Of a stretch of DNA of 64,000 bases, positions 17,250-25,953 are shown piece by piece. Numbering within the stretch: position 1 is the stretch's first letter; every line of letters begins with the position of its first letter. The notes beneath the pieces were generated by a model. That model did no database searches, was not told the DNA's origin, and saw only the letters and a program-made list of their open reading frames with translations. The translations under genes were made by a program, and so were the position numbers. Source of the stretch: OLB6 sp964467455. GTDB taxonomy: Bacteria > Bacteroidota > Ignavibacteria > Kapaibacteriales > Kapaibacteriaceae. Location: the NCBI GenBank assembly GCA_964467455.1, contig CAYXQJ010000005.1, positions 62,001 through 126,000 of the forward strand. Reading direction: 5' to 3'.

Positions 17250-18442
17250 TAGGCGATCAGACCCAGCTCACGTCCAACGTCGCCGAAGATGTTCAGGATG
17301 GCATCCAGGTGCTCATCTTCGTGGGTGGTCATGTAGCTCGTGCGGAGCATGGACAGGTTTGGCGGGACGCCCGGGGGGACGAAGGCGTTGACGAAGACGC
17401 CCTTATCATACAGCTTGCGCCACATGATCATGGTCTTGTCAACATCGCCGAGGACCACAGGGACGATGCCCGTGTTGCTGTCGATCACGTCGAAGCCCAT
17501 GGCATGGAAGCCGTCGCGCATCTTCTTGGCATTGGCCAGAAGCTTATCGATACGCCAGGGTTCTGCTTCCAGGATCTCGAGTGCCTTGAGGGCCGAGGCG
17601 ACGGATGCCGGCGTCGGCGAAGCACTAAAGATGAGGGCCGGAGAGTGGTGCTTGAGGTAGTTGATCACGCGCTCCGGACCGCCAATGAATCCACCGAGGG
17701 ATGCAAAGGTCTTGGAGAAGGTGCCCATCGTCAGATCGACCTTGTCTACCAGGCCAAAATGAGACGCAGTGCCTCTGCCCCCTACCCCTACAACGCCGGT
17801 ACCGTGGGCATCGTCGACCATGATGCGGGCACCATACTTTTCGGCAACACGGACCATGTCGGGGAGGTTGGCGAGTTCGCCGGAGACGGAGAAGACACCG
17901 TCGGTGACGATCAGCTTGCCGGCCGAGTCAGGAATGCGCTGCAAAACCCGCTCGAGGTCGTCCATGTCGTTGTGCTTATACCGCACGAACTCAGCAAAGC
18001 CACCCTTGGCCAGCATACAGCCACTGATGATGCAGGCGTGGTTCTCTTTATCGGAGATCACATAGTCGCCCTTTTGCACCAGGGCGGCGATCGATCCGAG
18101 AGCCGTTTGATAGCCCGTTGAGAAGAGGAGGACGTCTTCATAGCCGAGGAAGGCGGCCAGACGTTTTTCCAGCTCCACATGCAGGTTGATGGTACCGGTA
18201 AGATATCGAGAGCCGGAGCAGCCGGTGCCGTAGCGGTCGATGGCATCCTTGGCGGCTTGTTTGACGCGTGGGTCTGCCGTCAGGCCGAGGTAGTTGTTCG
18301 AGCCGGCCATGATCACATGGCGACCTTCGAGCATCACCACGGGGCCTTCGTTCTCTTCGACCGGACGGAAGTACGGATACAGGCCAAGGGCCTTGACTTC
18401 GTCGGCACGGGTGAATTCGTACGCTTTCTGAAACAGATCCAC
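17249..18442 (-). CDS. spt: PLP-dependent alpha-oxoamine synthase, probable serine palmitoyltransferase
   Basis: 397 residues from GTG 18442. It belongs to the alpha-oxoamine synthase family: GSNNYLGLT, YGTGCSGSRYLTGT, the His stack in KENHACI, DDAHGTGVVG and the PLP lysine in GTFSKTFASLGGF. The N-terminal GLYPYFRPVE block is characteristic of Bacteroidota serine palmitoyltransferase, which condenses L-serine with palmitoyl-CoA (or acyl-ACP) to 3-ketosphinganine, rather than of Kbl or BioF. Coupling to a downstream SDR supports sphingolipid synthesis. No acyl-carrier-protein gene is next to it. The enzyme is predicted cytosolic, with no N-terminal membrane segment. Confidence 0.8.
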   Translation of the reverse strand: MDLFQKAYEFTRADEVKALGLYPYFRPVEENEGPVVMLEGRHVIMAGSNNYLGLTADPRVKQAAKDAIDRYGTGCSGSRYLTGTINLHVELEKRLAAFLGYEDVLLFSTGYQTALGSIAALVQKGDYVISDKENHACIISGCMLAKGGFAEFVRYKHNDMDDLERVLQRIPDSAGKLIVTDGVFSVSGELANLPDMVRVAEKYGARIMVDDAHGTGVVGVGGRGTASHFGLVDKVDLTMGTFSKTFASLGGFIGGPERVINYLKHHSPALIFSASPTPASVASALKALEILEAEPWRIDKLLANAKKMRDGFHAMGFDVIDSNTGIVPVVLGDVDKTMIMWRKLYDKGVFVNAFVPPGVPPNLSMLRTSYMTTHEDEHLDAILNIFGDVGRELGLIA

Positions 18443-18496
18443 AGTTAACGCTCCGTTCTTGAGTTGGGCTGCAAAGTTAAGGGATTTGGAAGGGGG

Positions 18497-18994
18497 CTAG
18501 CGCAGATTCTCAACCTGAACCGGGAAGCCAAGGTCGGTCCCTTTGACAAGTGTGATGACCTGTTGCAGGTCGTCCTTGCTTTTGCCGGTGACCCGTACCT
18601 TCTCGTCGATGATCTGTGTGGTCACCTTGGCTTTCGAGTCCTTGATCAGCGTGGTGATCTTTTTGGAGTCCTCACGGGTCATGCCGTTCTTGAGGGAGAT
18701 CACCTGCCGCGTGGACTTACCACCCAGTGATTCCACCTTGCCCTCGTCGAGGGCTTGGACGCTGATCCCGCGCTTGATGAGCTTCAAGCGGAGCACGTCC
18801 ATGGCTGCCGTCACAAAATGTTCACCGTCGGCGCGGATGGTAATGGTCCGGGCGTTCCGGTCAAGTTCCATGGTGCAGTTCGATCCACGGAGATCATAGC
18901 GGTGCTCGATCTCTTTGGCGGATTGATTCACGGCATTGTCGGCCTCCTGAAGGTCGACGGAACAAACAAGATCAAAGGAGTACGTAGAAGCCAT
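18497..18994 (-). CDS. yajQ: YajQ family (UPF0234) nucleotide-binding protein
   Basis: 165 residues from ATG 18994 (MASTYSFDLVCSVDLQEADNA). Length and sequence match the two-ferredoxin-fold YajQ family: EIEHRYDLRGSNC, the conserved end of fold one at LKRGIS, and the C-terminal block VRVTGKSKDDLQQVITLVKG. Members bind nucleotides, and some bind cyclic-di-GMP or tRNA; the function here is not determined. A longer open frame reaching 19711 is antisense to the SulP gene and was discarded. It is divergent from sulP with a 43-base gap. Confidence 0.95.
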   Translation of the reverse strand: MASTYSFDLVCSVDLQEADNAVNQSAKEIEHRYDLRGSNCTMELDRNARTITIRADGEHFVTAAMDVLRLKLIKRGISVQALDEGKVESLGGKSTRQVISLKNGMTREDSKKITTLIKDSKAKVTTQIIDEKVRVTGKSKDDLQQVITLVKGTDLGFPVQVENLR

Positions 18995-19037
18995 AGCACA
19001 AAAGTACAGGTCGTTTCTCGTATGTTTCACGACTTCT

Positions 19038-20603
19038 ATGAAACACCTGATCACAATACCCTCCCTGAAGTACGCTTCACGGGATGTCCCGGCCGGACTT
19101 GTCGTCTTCCTCGTCGCCCTGCCGCTATGCCTGGGCATCGCCCTGGCATCGGGTGCACCGCTGTTCTCCGGCGTGATCGCCGGCGTCGTCGGCGGCGTCG
19201 TGATCACCCTCTTCTCCGGCTCAGAGCTCTCCGTCTCCGGCCCCGCGGCAGGCCTGGCCACCATCGTCGCCGGAGCCATCATCAGCTTGGGGTCCTTCCC
19301 GGTCTTCCTCACGGCCGTAGTCATCGCCGGCGTCCTGCAACTTGGCATCGCCGCCCTCCGGGCCGGCTCCTTGGGCAACTTCATCCCCCACAGCGTGATC
19401 AAGGGCATGCTCGCCGCCATCGGCATCACCATCATCCTCAAGCAGATCCCCCATGCCGTCGGATACGATCGGGGCTTCACCGATGATGAGGTGATCTTAG
19501 GGGGCAATCTGTGGCTCGACATCTTTCTTGACCCTATCCGTGCCTTCGATCTGGAGGTGATCCAACCCGGTGCCGTGATCATTACCATCGTTTCGATGTT
19601 GATCTTGCTCCTGTGGGAACGCCCCTTCATCAAACGACATACCTGGTCGAACTGGATCCCCGGCGCCCTGATCGCCGTTGTCCTTGGCGCAATTCTCAAC
19701 GAAGTGTTCATGGGTGTGTATCCGAACCTCGCGCTGACCGCGGAGAAGGACCACGTGGTGGAACTTCCCGTGGCTTCGTCGATCGCGGCCTACTTCGGAC
19801 AGTTCACATTCCCGGATTTCTCTGCGCTGTTTCGCTTCGATGTGTGGTCCATCGCTCTGACGATCGCCATCGTTGCAAGTATCGAGTCCGTGCTCTCTGT
19901 TGAGGCGGTCGACAAAATGGACCCGCAGCGCCGTATCTCCGATGTGAATCGTGAACTCTTCGGGCAAGGATTCGGCAACATCGTCAGCGGTCTGATCGGG
20001 GGCATCCCGGTCACGTCCGTCATCGTACGGTCATCAGCCAACGTCTATGCCGGCGGCCAAACGCGCACTTCATCCTTTGTCCATGGCATCCTGTTGATGA
20101 CCTGTGTGCTCGCGATCCCGGTCTTCCTCAACAAGATCCCCTTTGCATGTCTTGCCGCCGTCCTCTTTATGGTCGGCTACAAGCTCTCGTCTTGGAAGCT
20201 GATCAAAAGTGTTTGGAGGGAGGGGGCGACGCAGTTCTTGCCATTCATGGTCACGTGCGTGGTTGTCGTAGCAACGGACATTCTCGTCGGCGTCGGCATT
20301 GGCTTGTTGATCAGCATGTACTTCGTTCTCCGCTCCTACAACCGCGAGGCGATGACGCTGGTGAGCGAAGGGGATAACTGGCTGCTGCGGTTCAACAAAG
20401 ACATGTCGTTCGTCAATAAATCAAAACTCAAGAACCTGCTGAGATCGATCCCCGACAATTCGTTTGTGATCATCGACGGGATGAAGGCGTTGTATATCGA
20501 CCACGATGTCTACGAGACCATTCACGACTTCGAGCAGTCCGCACCCCACCGTGGTCTTCGCATCGAGTATCACCACTACTTTGGTAAAGAAGGAGTTCGG
20601 TAA
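19038..20603 (+). CDS. SulP-family inorganic anion transporter (probable bicarbonate uptake)
   Basis: 521 residues, about 11-12 membrane segments, inner membrane. The N-terminal block DVPAGLVVFLVALPLCLGIALASGAP and the GPAAGLATIV motif are SulP signatures, and IASIESVLSVEAVDK is the second conserved transport helix. After the last helix (near residue 435) a short C-terminal domain (NKSKLKNLLRSIPDNSFVIIDG) resembles a STAS domain. The stop overlaps the start of a beta-carbonic anhydrase (TAATG), a pairing known for bicarbonate-transporting SulP proteins. HCO3- symport is therefore more likely than sulfate (inference). It is the first gene of a six-gene run. Confidence 0.92.
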   Translation: MKHLITIPSLKYASRDVPAGLVVFLVALPLCLGIALASGAPLFSGVIAGVVGGVVITLFSGSELSVSGPAAGLATIVAGAIISLGSFPVFLTAVVIAGVLQLGIAALRAGSLGNFIPHSVIKGMLAAIGITIILKQIPHAVGYDRGFTDDEVILGGNLWLDIFLDPIRAFDLEVIQPGAVIITIVSMLILLLWERPFIKRHTWSNWIPGALIAVVLGAILNEVFMGVYPNLALTAEKDHVVELPVASSIAAYFGQFTFPDFSALFRFDVWSIALTIAIVASIESVLSVEAVDKMDPQRRISDVNRELFGQGFGNIVSGLIGGIPVTSVIVRSSANVYAGGQTRTSSFVHGILLMTCVLAIPVFLNKIPFACLAAVLFMVGYKLSSWKLIKSVWREGATQFLPFMVTCVVVVATDILVGVGIGLLISMYFVLRSYNREAMTLVSEGDNWLLRFNKDMSFVNKSKLKNLLRSIPDNSFVIIDGMKALYIDHDVYETIHDFEQSAPHRGLRIEYHHYFGKEGVR

Positions 20604-21238
20604 TGGAAGACTTTCAACGTTTGTTGTTGAACAACCGTGCGTGGGTGCAGGACAAACTCAATCTGCGTCCGGACTTCTTCGAAGCGTCAGCACTGGAGCA
20701 AAAGCCGGACTATCTATGGATCGGCTGCTCAGATAGCCGTGTGCCAGCGGAAGACATCACGGGAACGCAGCCAGGCGAATTGTTTGTCCATCGCAACGTA
20801 GCGAACATGGTCGTACACACGGACTTCAACATGTTGTCGGTGCTTCAATTCGCCGTCGAAGTGCTACAGGTCAAACACGTCATCGTCTGTGGACACTATG
20901 GCTGTGGGGGTATCAAGACGGCACTCAGCCGCAAACACTATGGTTTGATCAATAAGTGGTTACGTCACATCAAAGACGTGTACCGATTCCATCAAACAGA
21001 ACTTGAACAGATCACGGATGAGAAAGCCAAGTTAGATCGTCTTGTCGAGCTGAATGTGATCGAACAGGTGAAGCACCTTGCCGACATCTCCTTTGTGCAG
21101 CTTGCCTGGAAGAAGCATCAACGTCCAACGCTGCACGGTTGGATCTACGACATCCACAACGGCTTACTCAAAGATCTGATCATCGTTCGTCCCGGTGACC
21201 ATCCACACGATATCTACGAATACGAATTCGAGGACTGA
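20603..21238 (+). CDS. can: Beta-class carbonic anhydrase
   Basis: Interconverts CO2 and bicarbonate. The zinc ligands are in the family motifs WIGCSDSRVPAE (Cys, Asp-Arg dyad) and CGHYGCGGIKTAL (His-x-x-Cys). LFVHRNVANMV and HGWIYDIHNGLLKDL complete the fold; 211 residues fits a cytosolic beta-CA. Translation is coupled to the SulP transporter (one-base overlap), so it probably equilibrates transported bicarbonate. The gene ends two bases before the next gene. Confidence 0.96.
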   Translation: MEDFQRLLLNNRAWVQDKLNLRPDFFEASALEQKPDYLWIGCSDSRVPAEDITGTQPGELFVHRNVANMVVHTDFNMLSVLQFAVEVLQVKHVIVCGHYGCGGIKTALSRKHYGLINKWLRHIKDVYRFHQTELEQITDEKAKLDRLVELNVIEQVKHLADISFVQLAWKKHQRPTLHGWIYDIHNGLLKDLIIVRPGDHPHDIYEYEFED

Positions 21239-21240
21239 TC

Positions 21241-21852
21241 ATGCACGGCTTTGTAGACCCAGAGATCGAGCGCCTGGCAACACAGTTGAGCGATGCACGG
21301 AACCGTTTGGTGCAGGCGCTGCGGCAGCGAGGCAACAACTTTGATCCGAGTTATGAATTCTCTGAAGGTGATCGAAAGAATGTTTCGTTGCACGACCTCT
21401 TTCTCGACCGTAGTGATCTATTGGTGATCCACAACATGGGTCGCCGCTGTCGGTACTGCACCTTGTGGGCAGATGGCATCAACGGCATCTTGCGTCATCT
21501 CGAGAGTCGGACATCGGTTGTTCTTGTAAGCCCCGACCCGCCCACCATCCAGCGTCTGTTCGCACAGGAGCGCGGATGGAACATCCGCATGGTGCAGGAT
21601 GCGAGTGGACGGTTCACGGACGACCTCAAGTTCTCCTCTGTTGAGAACGGCGAGCGTTATTTGTTGCCCGGCGTTTCATCCTTCCATCGTCAACTTGACG
21701 GCACCATTCTTCATGTGGCCTCGGATGCCTTCGGTCCGGGCGACGTCTACATGCCGTTGTTTCCTCTCTTCGATCTACTCTTGGACGGACCAGCCGGTTG
21801 GCAGCCTCAATATTCGTATCCACGTCCGGTTTCTATCGACATCCCACGCTAG
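21241..21852 (+). CDS. DUF899-type thioredoxin-like protein
   Basis: 203 residues without signal peptide. The central block LLVIHNMGRRCRYCTLWADG has a CxxC-like motif (RCRYCTLW) in the position of a thioredoxin/AhpC fold, followed by VVLVSPDPP; this matches DUF899 proteins, predicted dithiol/thioredoxin-like enzymes of unknown substrate. It is the third gene of the SulP operon (two-base gap), so a housekeeping redox role in that transcript is possible, but no specific link to bicarbonate is visible. Confidence 0.72.
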   Translation: MHGFVDPEIERLATQLSDARNRLVQALRQRGNNFDPSYEFSEGDRKNVSLHDLFLDRSDLLVIHNMGRRCRYCTLWADGINGILRHLESRTSVVLVSPDPPTIQRLFAQERGWNIRMVQDASGRFTDDLKFSSVENGERYLLPGVSSFHRQLDGTILHVASDAFGPGDVYMPLFPLFDLLLDGPAGWQPQYSYPRPVSIDIPR

Positions 21853-21864
21853 GAGTGTTGCCTT

Positions 21865-22266
21865 ATGCTCTATCCAGACGCGATCAATTGGTTCGAGATC
21901 CCGAGTGAAGATTTCGATCGTGCCGTCCGGTTCTACGCTACGTTGTTTGATGCGGAACTGCCGATCACACACGTGAATACCGGCGGCGAGCTACCGATGC
22001 CGATGGCCTTGTTGCCGCGGGGCGAAAGTGGTGGCCAGCGCGGTGTCGGCGGTGCGGTGATCTACTTGCCGGACCACAAGCCGGGAACCAAAGGCCCCCT
22101 ACTCTATCTCAATGGCGGAGAAGATCTTCAGGTCATGTTGGATCGCGTTGAGCCGGCAGGCGGACAGATCTTGGTACCGAAGTCTTTGGTGAGTGAAGAG
22201 ATCGGTTACATCGCCATCTTCCTTGACTGTGAAGGTAATCACATGGCATTACATTCGGACCATTGA
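21865..22266 (+). CDS. VOC-family (glyoxalase/bleomycin-resistance fold) protein
   Basis: 133 residues in one VOC domain built of two beta-alpha-beta-beta-beta modules. The first contains AINWFEIPSEDFDRAVRFYATLFD, and the second ends GYIAIFLDCEGNHMALHS with the usual metal-ligand Glu replaced near the end (GNHMALH). These proteins bind metal and small molecules; the substrate is unknown. It lies 12 bases after the DUF899 gene and one base before the DUF2461 gene. A second, different VOC gene closes the operon. Confidence 0.88.
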   Translation: MLYPDAINWFEIPSEDFDRAVRFYATLFDAELPITHVNTGGELPMPMALLPRGESGGQRGVGGAVIYLPDHKPGTKGPLLYLNGGEDLQVMLDRVEPAGGQILVPKSLVSEEIGYIAIFLDCEGNHMALHSDH

Positions 22267-22267
22267 G

Positions 22268-22924
22268 ATGATCACGAAAGAATTCTTCGCATTCTTTGCC
22301 GGACTTGAAAAGAACAACACCAAGGAATGGTTCGACGCACATCGGTCGGAGTATGAACGCTTTGTGAAGGATCCGTTTCGTGCGTTGGTGCAAGAGCTGA
22401 TCGACAAGATCAGAACGGTCGATCCAACGATCCAGATGCAGGCAAAGGATGCCATCTTCCGCATCAATCGAGACATTCGGTTCTCAAAAGACAAAGCGCC
22501 TTACAAGACCAATATGGGTGCCGTGATCAGCCGTCGAGGTAGGCAGGCACTGGGATATCCCGGCTTCTACTTCGAGCTACGGGCCAACGGTGGTGCGATC
22601 GGTGGTGGTGCCTACATGCCCGAAAAAGAGAGTCTTGCAGCCATCAGAGATCTGATCATGCACGAAGGTCCGGAGCTTCACAAGCTCTTGCGTGCGAAGG
22701 CATTTCGGGAACGCTTCGGAGAACTACGAGGAGAAAAGAATAAGGTGCTTCCTGCCGAATTCAAGCAGGCGGCCGTTGAAGAACCGCTGATCGCGAACAA
22801 GCAGTTCTACTATTGGGCAGATCTTACCAAGAAGGACGTGAATGGGGACATTGTCGGCCTGTTGTTCGAACACTACAAGGCCGCCAAACCGATCGATGAC
22901 TTCTTGTCTAAAGCGTTCGAGTGA
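22268..22924 (+). CDS. DUF2461 family protein
   Basis: 218 residues from ATG 22268, one base after the previous stop; a longer frame from 22193 overlaps that gene and was rejected. Family hallmarks are FFAGLEKNNTKEWFDAHRSEY at the N-terminus and the block INRDIRFSKDKAPYKTNMGA, which define the DUF2461 (TIGR02453) family. The biochemical function is unknown. It is cytosolic, with no signal or membrane segment. It belongs to the SulP-CA operon, separated by 40 bases from the last gene. Confidence 0.9.
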   Translation: MITKEFFAFFAGLEKNNTKEWFDAHRSEYERFVKDPFRALVQELIDKIRTVDPTIQMQAKDAIFRINRDIRFSKDKAPYKTNMGAVISRRGRQALGYPGFYFELRANGGAIGGGAYMPEKESLAAIRDLIMHEGPELHKLLRAKAFRERFGELRGEKNKVLPAEFKQAAVEEPLIANKQFYYWADLTKKDVNGDIVGLLFEHYKAAKPIDDFLSKAFE

Positions 22925-22964
22925 ACGCTGATCCGATTTTCCCATACTTTTTCGAGGAGGAGGC

Positions 22965-23327
22965 ATGAGTAAGATCGTGCACTTCGAGATCCCGGCAGAC
23001 AACCCACAAGCACTGCTGGAGTTTTATGGAAATGCCTTTGGCTGGCAGTTCCAGCAATTTGGTGACGATGGCTATTGGCTGACAGCAGCCGGTCCGGATG
23101 ACGAACCCGGAATCGGCGGAGCGATCATGCAAAAGAACGGACCCGACCATCCGGTGACCAACGTGATTAACGTCGCATCGGTCGATGAGGCGTGCCGGGC
23201 AGTGGAATCACACGGTGGCACGGTCGTCGTTCCGAAGTTCGAGATCGGTGGCATGGGCTACGTTGCCTACTTCAAAGATCCCGCCGGTACCATCATGGGT
23301 CTGTGGGAGTTGATTCCCCAGAGTTAA
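22965..23327 (+). CDS. VOC-family protein
   Basis: 120 residues with a strong purine-rich Shine-Dalgarno (GAGGAGGAGG just before ATG). A single VOC domain: VHFEIPADNPQALLEFYGNAFGW at the start and GYVAYFKDPAGTIMGLWE at the end, where the final Glu is the usual metal ligand. It resembles the lactoylglutathione-lyase-like family acting on unknown small molecules. It is the last gene before a strong terminator at 23333. Confidence 0.9.
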   Translation: MSKIVHFEIPADNPQALLEFYGNAFGWQFQQFGDDGYWLTAAGPDDEPGIGGAIMQKNGPDHPVTNVINVASVDEACRAVESHGGTVVVPKFEIGGMGYVAYFKDPAGTIMGLWELIPQS

Positions 23328-23332
23328 CGTGA

Positions 23333-23372
23333 GGAGCCTCGTACGTATCACCGCACGAGGCTCCACTCTTTC
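23333..23372 (+). terminator. Rho-independent terminator of the SulP-CA operon
   Basis: A perfect ten-base stem, GGAGCCTCGT (23333-23342) with ACGAGGCTCC (23355-23364), has a 12-base loop followed by ACTCTTTCT. It ends five bases after the last stop codon of the operon. Confidence 0.88.
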
Positions 23373-23411
23373 TAGCTATCTAGCTGTCTAGCTGTCTAGC
23401 TGACTAGCTGT
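23371..23411. repeat. 8-bp tandem repeat (TCTAGCTG family)
   Basis: About five octamer units (TCTAGCTA, TCTAGCTG, TCTAGCTG, then TGACTAGCTG) lie between the operon terminator and the stop codon of the convergent TonB receptor gene. The unit is the reverse complement of the octamer after pckA. Confidence 0.88.
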
Positions 23412-25880
23412 TTAAAAACTAAAGGATAGCGACCCCGTTACCTGTCTACGCAAGATCGTACCGCCGAAGATCTCATAGTGTTCACGATCGAGCAAGTTGA
23501 ACACATTGATGCTCGCGCGCAATTCCGGAAGGATGAAGTAGCCGGCATTGAAGTTGACAACAGCATAGGATGGTACCGTTCCCTCGAACAGACCGGCGAT
23601 CCACTGGAACTCTTCTGAATAGCGCAGATTGATGCCCGCATCGAATTGACCCGGCTTGACGTATTCAACACCGACGTTGATACGATGCGGGGATGTATTC
23701 GGCAGGATCTTCAGCGTCGAGACTTCGTTGTCTTGCACTTCGGTGGTGAGATACGCATAGTTGGCGCTCACACTAAGTTCACTCGTCAAGAAGTAGGTGG
23801 CACCAACTTCAACACCATACTCATCCACAACGGCGATGTTACGCGGAGCGATCACAAGTGTTGGGACGTTCTGATATTCCGACAAGCGCGAGGGATAGGC
23901 AGGATTGATCTTTGCAAGTTCCACTGCTAGCACGGAGTCAGCAATGGCATCATACGCTTCGTTGCCGGTATTGCTTGTGACCGGTGCGTAGACGTTCGGT
24001 GCCATACCGCCGAGGGGATTCGAGATGAAGTTCGCGCGACGATTCCAATAACCGTTCAACTCAACAAAGAACTTGTCTGATGGTGTTGCACGATATCCGA
24101 TCTCGAAGGAGTTCGCTGTTTCCGGTGTCAGCGTCGGATTACCAAGGTTCCACTGTGCCGTTGCGGCACTGAGTCCAAGGTTCGACGTGACCGTTTCACC
24201 AACGATGGCACTCGTGATCGAGTCGACGTTCTTCTCTACACCGGTAAGGTTGACCGGCGGTCCTGCCGGTGACTTACGATAGAAGTCGGCAAAGCTTGGA
24301 CGCAGGAAGGATCGGTTGTACGTGGCACGGATCGTGTGACCCGCCACCGGCTCGACCACGACGGCCAGCTTCGGTGAGATCTGCGTTTCATAGAGGTTCG
24401 AACCGTCAACACGCAGTGCACCAACAACCTTGATCGCCGATGTGGCTTGCCACTCCGCTTGTCCGTAGACGCCGGTAAAGATGCCTCGTTGATCATCCGG
24501 ATCCAGCAACGGCAAACGCGTCTGCTTCGGAACGGCTGTTGTGTCGATCTCGTAATCGTACGTGGTGTTGACGAACTGCTGTTCGTGTTGCGCACCAACG
24601 ATCACGCGCACGGTCGAGTCCATCATCCACTCATTCCACTGAGCGTCGATCTGATAAACATTTGACCATTCACCCGACGTTGCATTGGCGTTGTAGACGA
24701 GCTGGGCCACCGGCACATATCGCTGCTGCCAACCTGCTTGCACGTTGAAACGTTCACTGTTGAAGGCAAGTCGTGCAAACGGACGCGACACCTCTTGAAT
24801 GAGAATTCGACCCGTTTGATTGACGTAGAAGTCATTGCCACTGTTCGAGTATCCAAACTCACCTACGATCCGCATCGTGGGATCGAGGTAATAGTCCAGA
24901 CGTCCCGTGCCGATATAGGCATACGGACGTCGAGCTTCTTCCGGTAGGGGGCGAACATCAAACGCTAGTCCGGGATACTCAACACCGTTGTTCGGTTTGG
25001 TGGTGTCGCGCAGACGTGATACCAGTGAATAGTTCAGCTGGTGCGACGCACCGAACGACAACTTGTACGCAAAGTCGCCAAAGCGGCCGGCATGTCGGAT
25101 CGAGCCACGATAGGTTTCCCACTCACCACCCGTGAAGTTGATGCGTGTTCCTTGTACTTCGAGAGGATCCGTTGTACGAATGTTCACCACACCGTTATAG
25201 GCATTCGGTCCGTAGAGTGCTGATCCCGGACCACGCACAACTTCGATCGACGAGACGTCACCAAGGAGCGACGTCACCGAATTCCACTCGTTCAGGTTGA
25301 TGAGCGGTGTCGATGGATCGCGGCCATCAACCAGTACCAACATCCGGCGGTTGATCGAGTTGTTGAAGCCGCGAGCGTTGATGTTGAAGTCGTTCGAGCC
25401 GGATTGCACAACGTCAACGCCGACGATGTGCTCCATTGTCTTGCCAAGCTGATCGTGAGAAGACGCACGCTCTAGCTGTGCCGGCGTCACCACGCTGATC
25501 GCCGCAGGTGCTGTCGTGAGCTTCTCCGGTTGACGTGATGCGCCGTAGACGATCACTTCGCCCATGTTCTTCGCGCTTTCCTGCAGCGTGAATTCCGGCG
25601 TGGCAGTTTCGCCTTCGGTGACCGTCACCTTCATGGTAGCGGCATTCCAGCCGATGCCGCTTGCTTTCACCGTATAGGTTCCGGCAGGTACATTCTCGAA
25701 CACGAACTGCCCTTGACCGTTCGTGCTGGTGAGTTTGCTGCGTTCGATCAGGGCAACAGTAATGCCTTTGAGGGATTCGCCGCCTCCGTTGACCGTGCCT
25801 TTGATAGTACCGGTCTGTTGAGCCAGGACAGTTGCCGTTGCGACAACGGCCAAGATCGATCCAAGGATCAATGTGCGCAT
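23412..25880 (-). CDS. TonB-dependent outer-membrane receptor with carboxypeptidase-regulatory N-domain
   Basis: 822 residues. Signal peptide to LAQ (residue 20); a carboxypeptidase-regulatory-like beta-sandwich at about 23-100 (TGTIKGTVNGGGESLKGI, NVPAGTYTVKASGIGW); a plug domain at about 115-220 (SVVTPAQLE, RGFNNSINRRMLVLVDGR, IEVVRGPGSALYGPNAYNGVVNI); then a 22-strand barrel ending in aromatic GSLSFSF. It imports a ligand (siderophore, vitamin, glycan or peptide) using TonB energy; the substrate is not readable. The gene lies downstream of a porin-like gene and a metalloprotease, so uptake of protein breakdown products is one possibility (inference). Confidence 0.94.
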   Translation of the reverse strand: MRTLILGSILAVVATATVLAQQTGTIKGTVNGGGESLKGITVALIERSKLTSTNGQGQFVFENVPAGTYTVKASGIGWNAATMKVTVTEGETATPEFTLQESAKNMGEVIVYGASRQPEKLTTAPAAISVVTPAQLERASSHDQLGKTMEHIVGVDVVQSGSNDFNINARGFNNSINRRMLVLVDGRDPSTPLINLNEWNSVTSLLGDVSSIEVVRGPGSALYGPNAYNGVVNIRTTDPLEVQGTRINFTGGEWETYRGSIRHAGRFGDFAYKLSFGASHQLNYSLVSRLRDTTKPNNGVEYPGLAFDVRPLPEEARRPYAYIGTGRLDYYLDPTMRIVGEFGYSNSGNDFYVNQTGRILIQEVSRPFARLAFNSERFNVQAGWQQRYVPVAQLVYNANATSGEWSNVYQIDAQWNEWMMDSTVRVIVGAQHEQQFVNTTYDYEIDTTAVPKQTRLPLLDPDDQRGIFTGVYGQAEWQATSAIKVVGALRVDGSNLYETQISPKLAVVVEPVAGHTIRATYNRSFLRPSFADFYRKSPAGPPVNLTGVEKNVDSITSAIVGETVTSNLGLSAATAQWNLGNPTLTPETANSFEIGYRATPSDKFFVELNGYWNRRANFISNPLGGMAPNVYAPVTSNTGNEAYDAIADSVLAVELAKINPAYPSRLSEYQNVPTLVIAPRNIAVVDEYGVEVGATYFLTSELSVSANYAYLTTEVQDNEVSTLKILPNTSPHRINVGVEYVKPGQFDAGINLRYSEEFQWIAGLFEGTVPSYAVVNFNAGYFILPELRASINVFNLLDREHYEIFGGTILRRQVTGSLSFSF

Positions 25881-25953
25881 GGGTCAGTCGTAGTTGTGGT
25901 GGTGTTATCCCGACCGGCTGGTCGGTCACGACAAAACTATGACTTTCTGTGAT

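Noticed and set aside
18995..19711. Long N-terminal extension of the YajQ frame (to 404 residues)
   Set aside because: It is antisense to the well-supported SulP gene, low-complexity in composition, and YajQ starts at MASTYS with normal length.
25881..25953. CCGACC/GGTCGG dyad between porin and TonB receptor as terminator or riboswitch
   Set aside because: Only six-base arms, no T-run, and too little sequence for a known riboswitch; could be an attenuator but unsupported.
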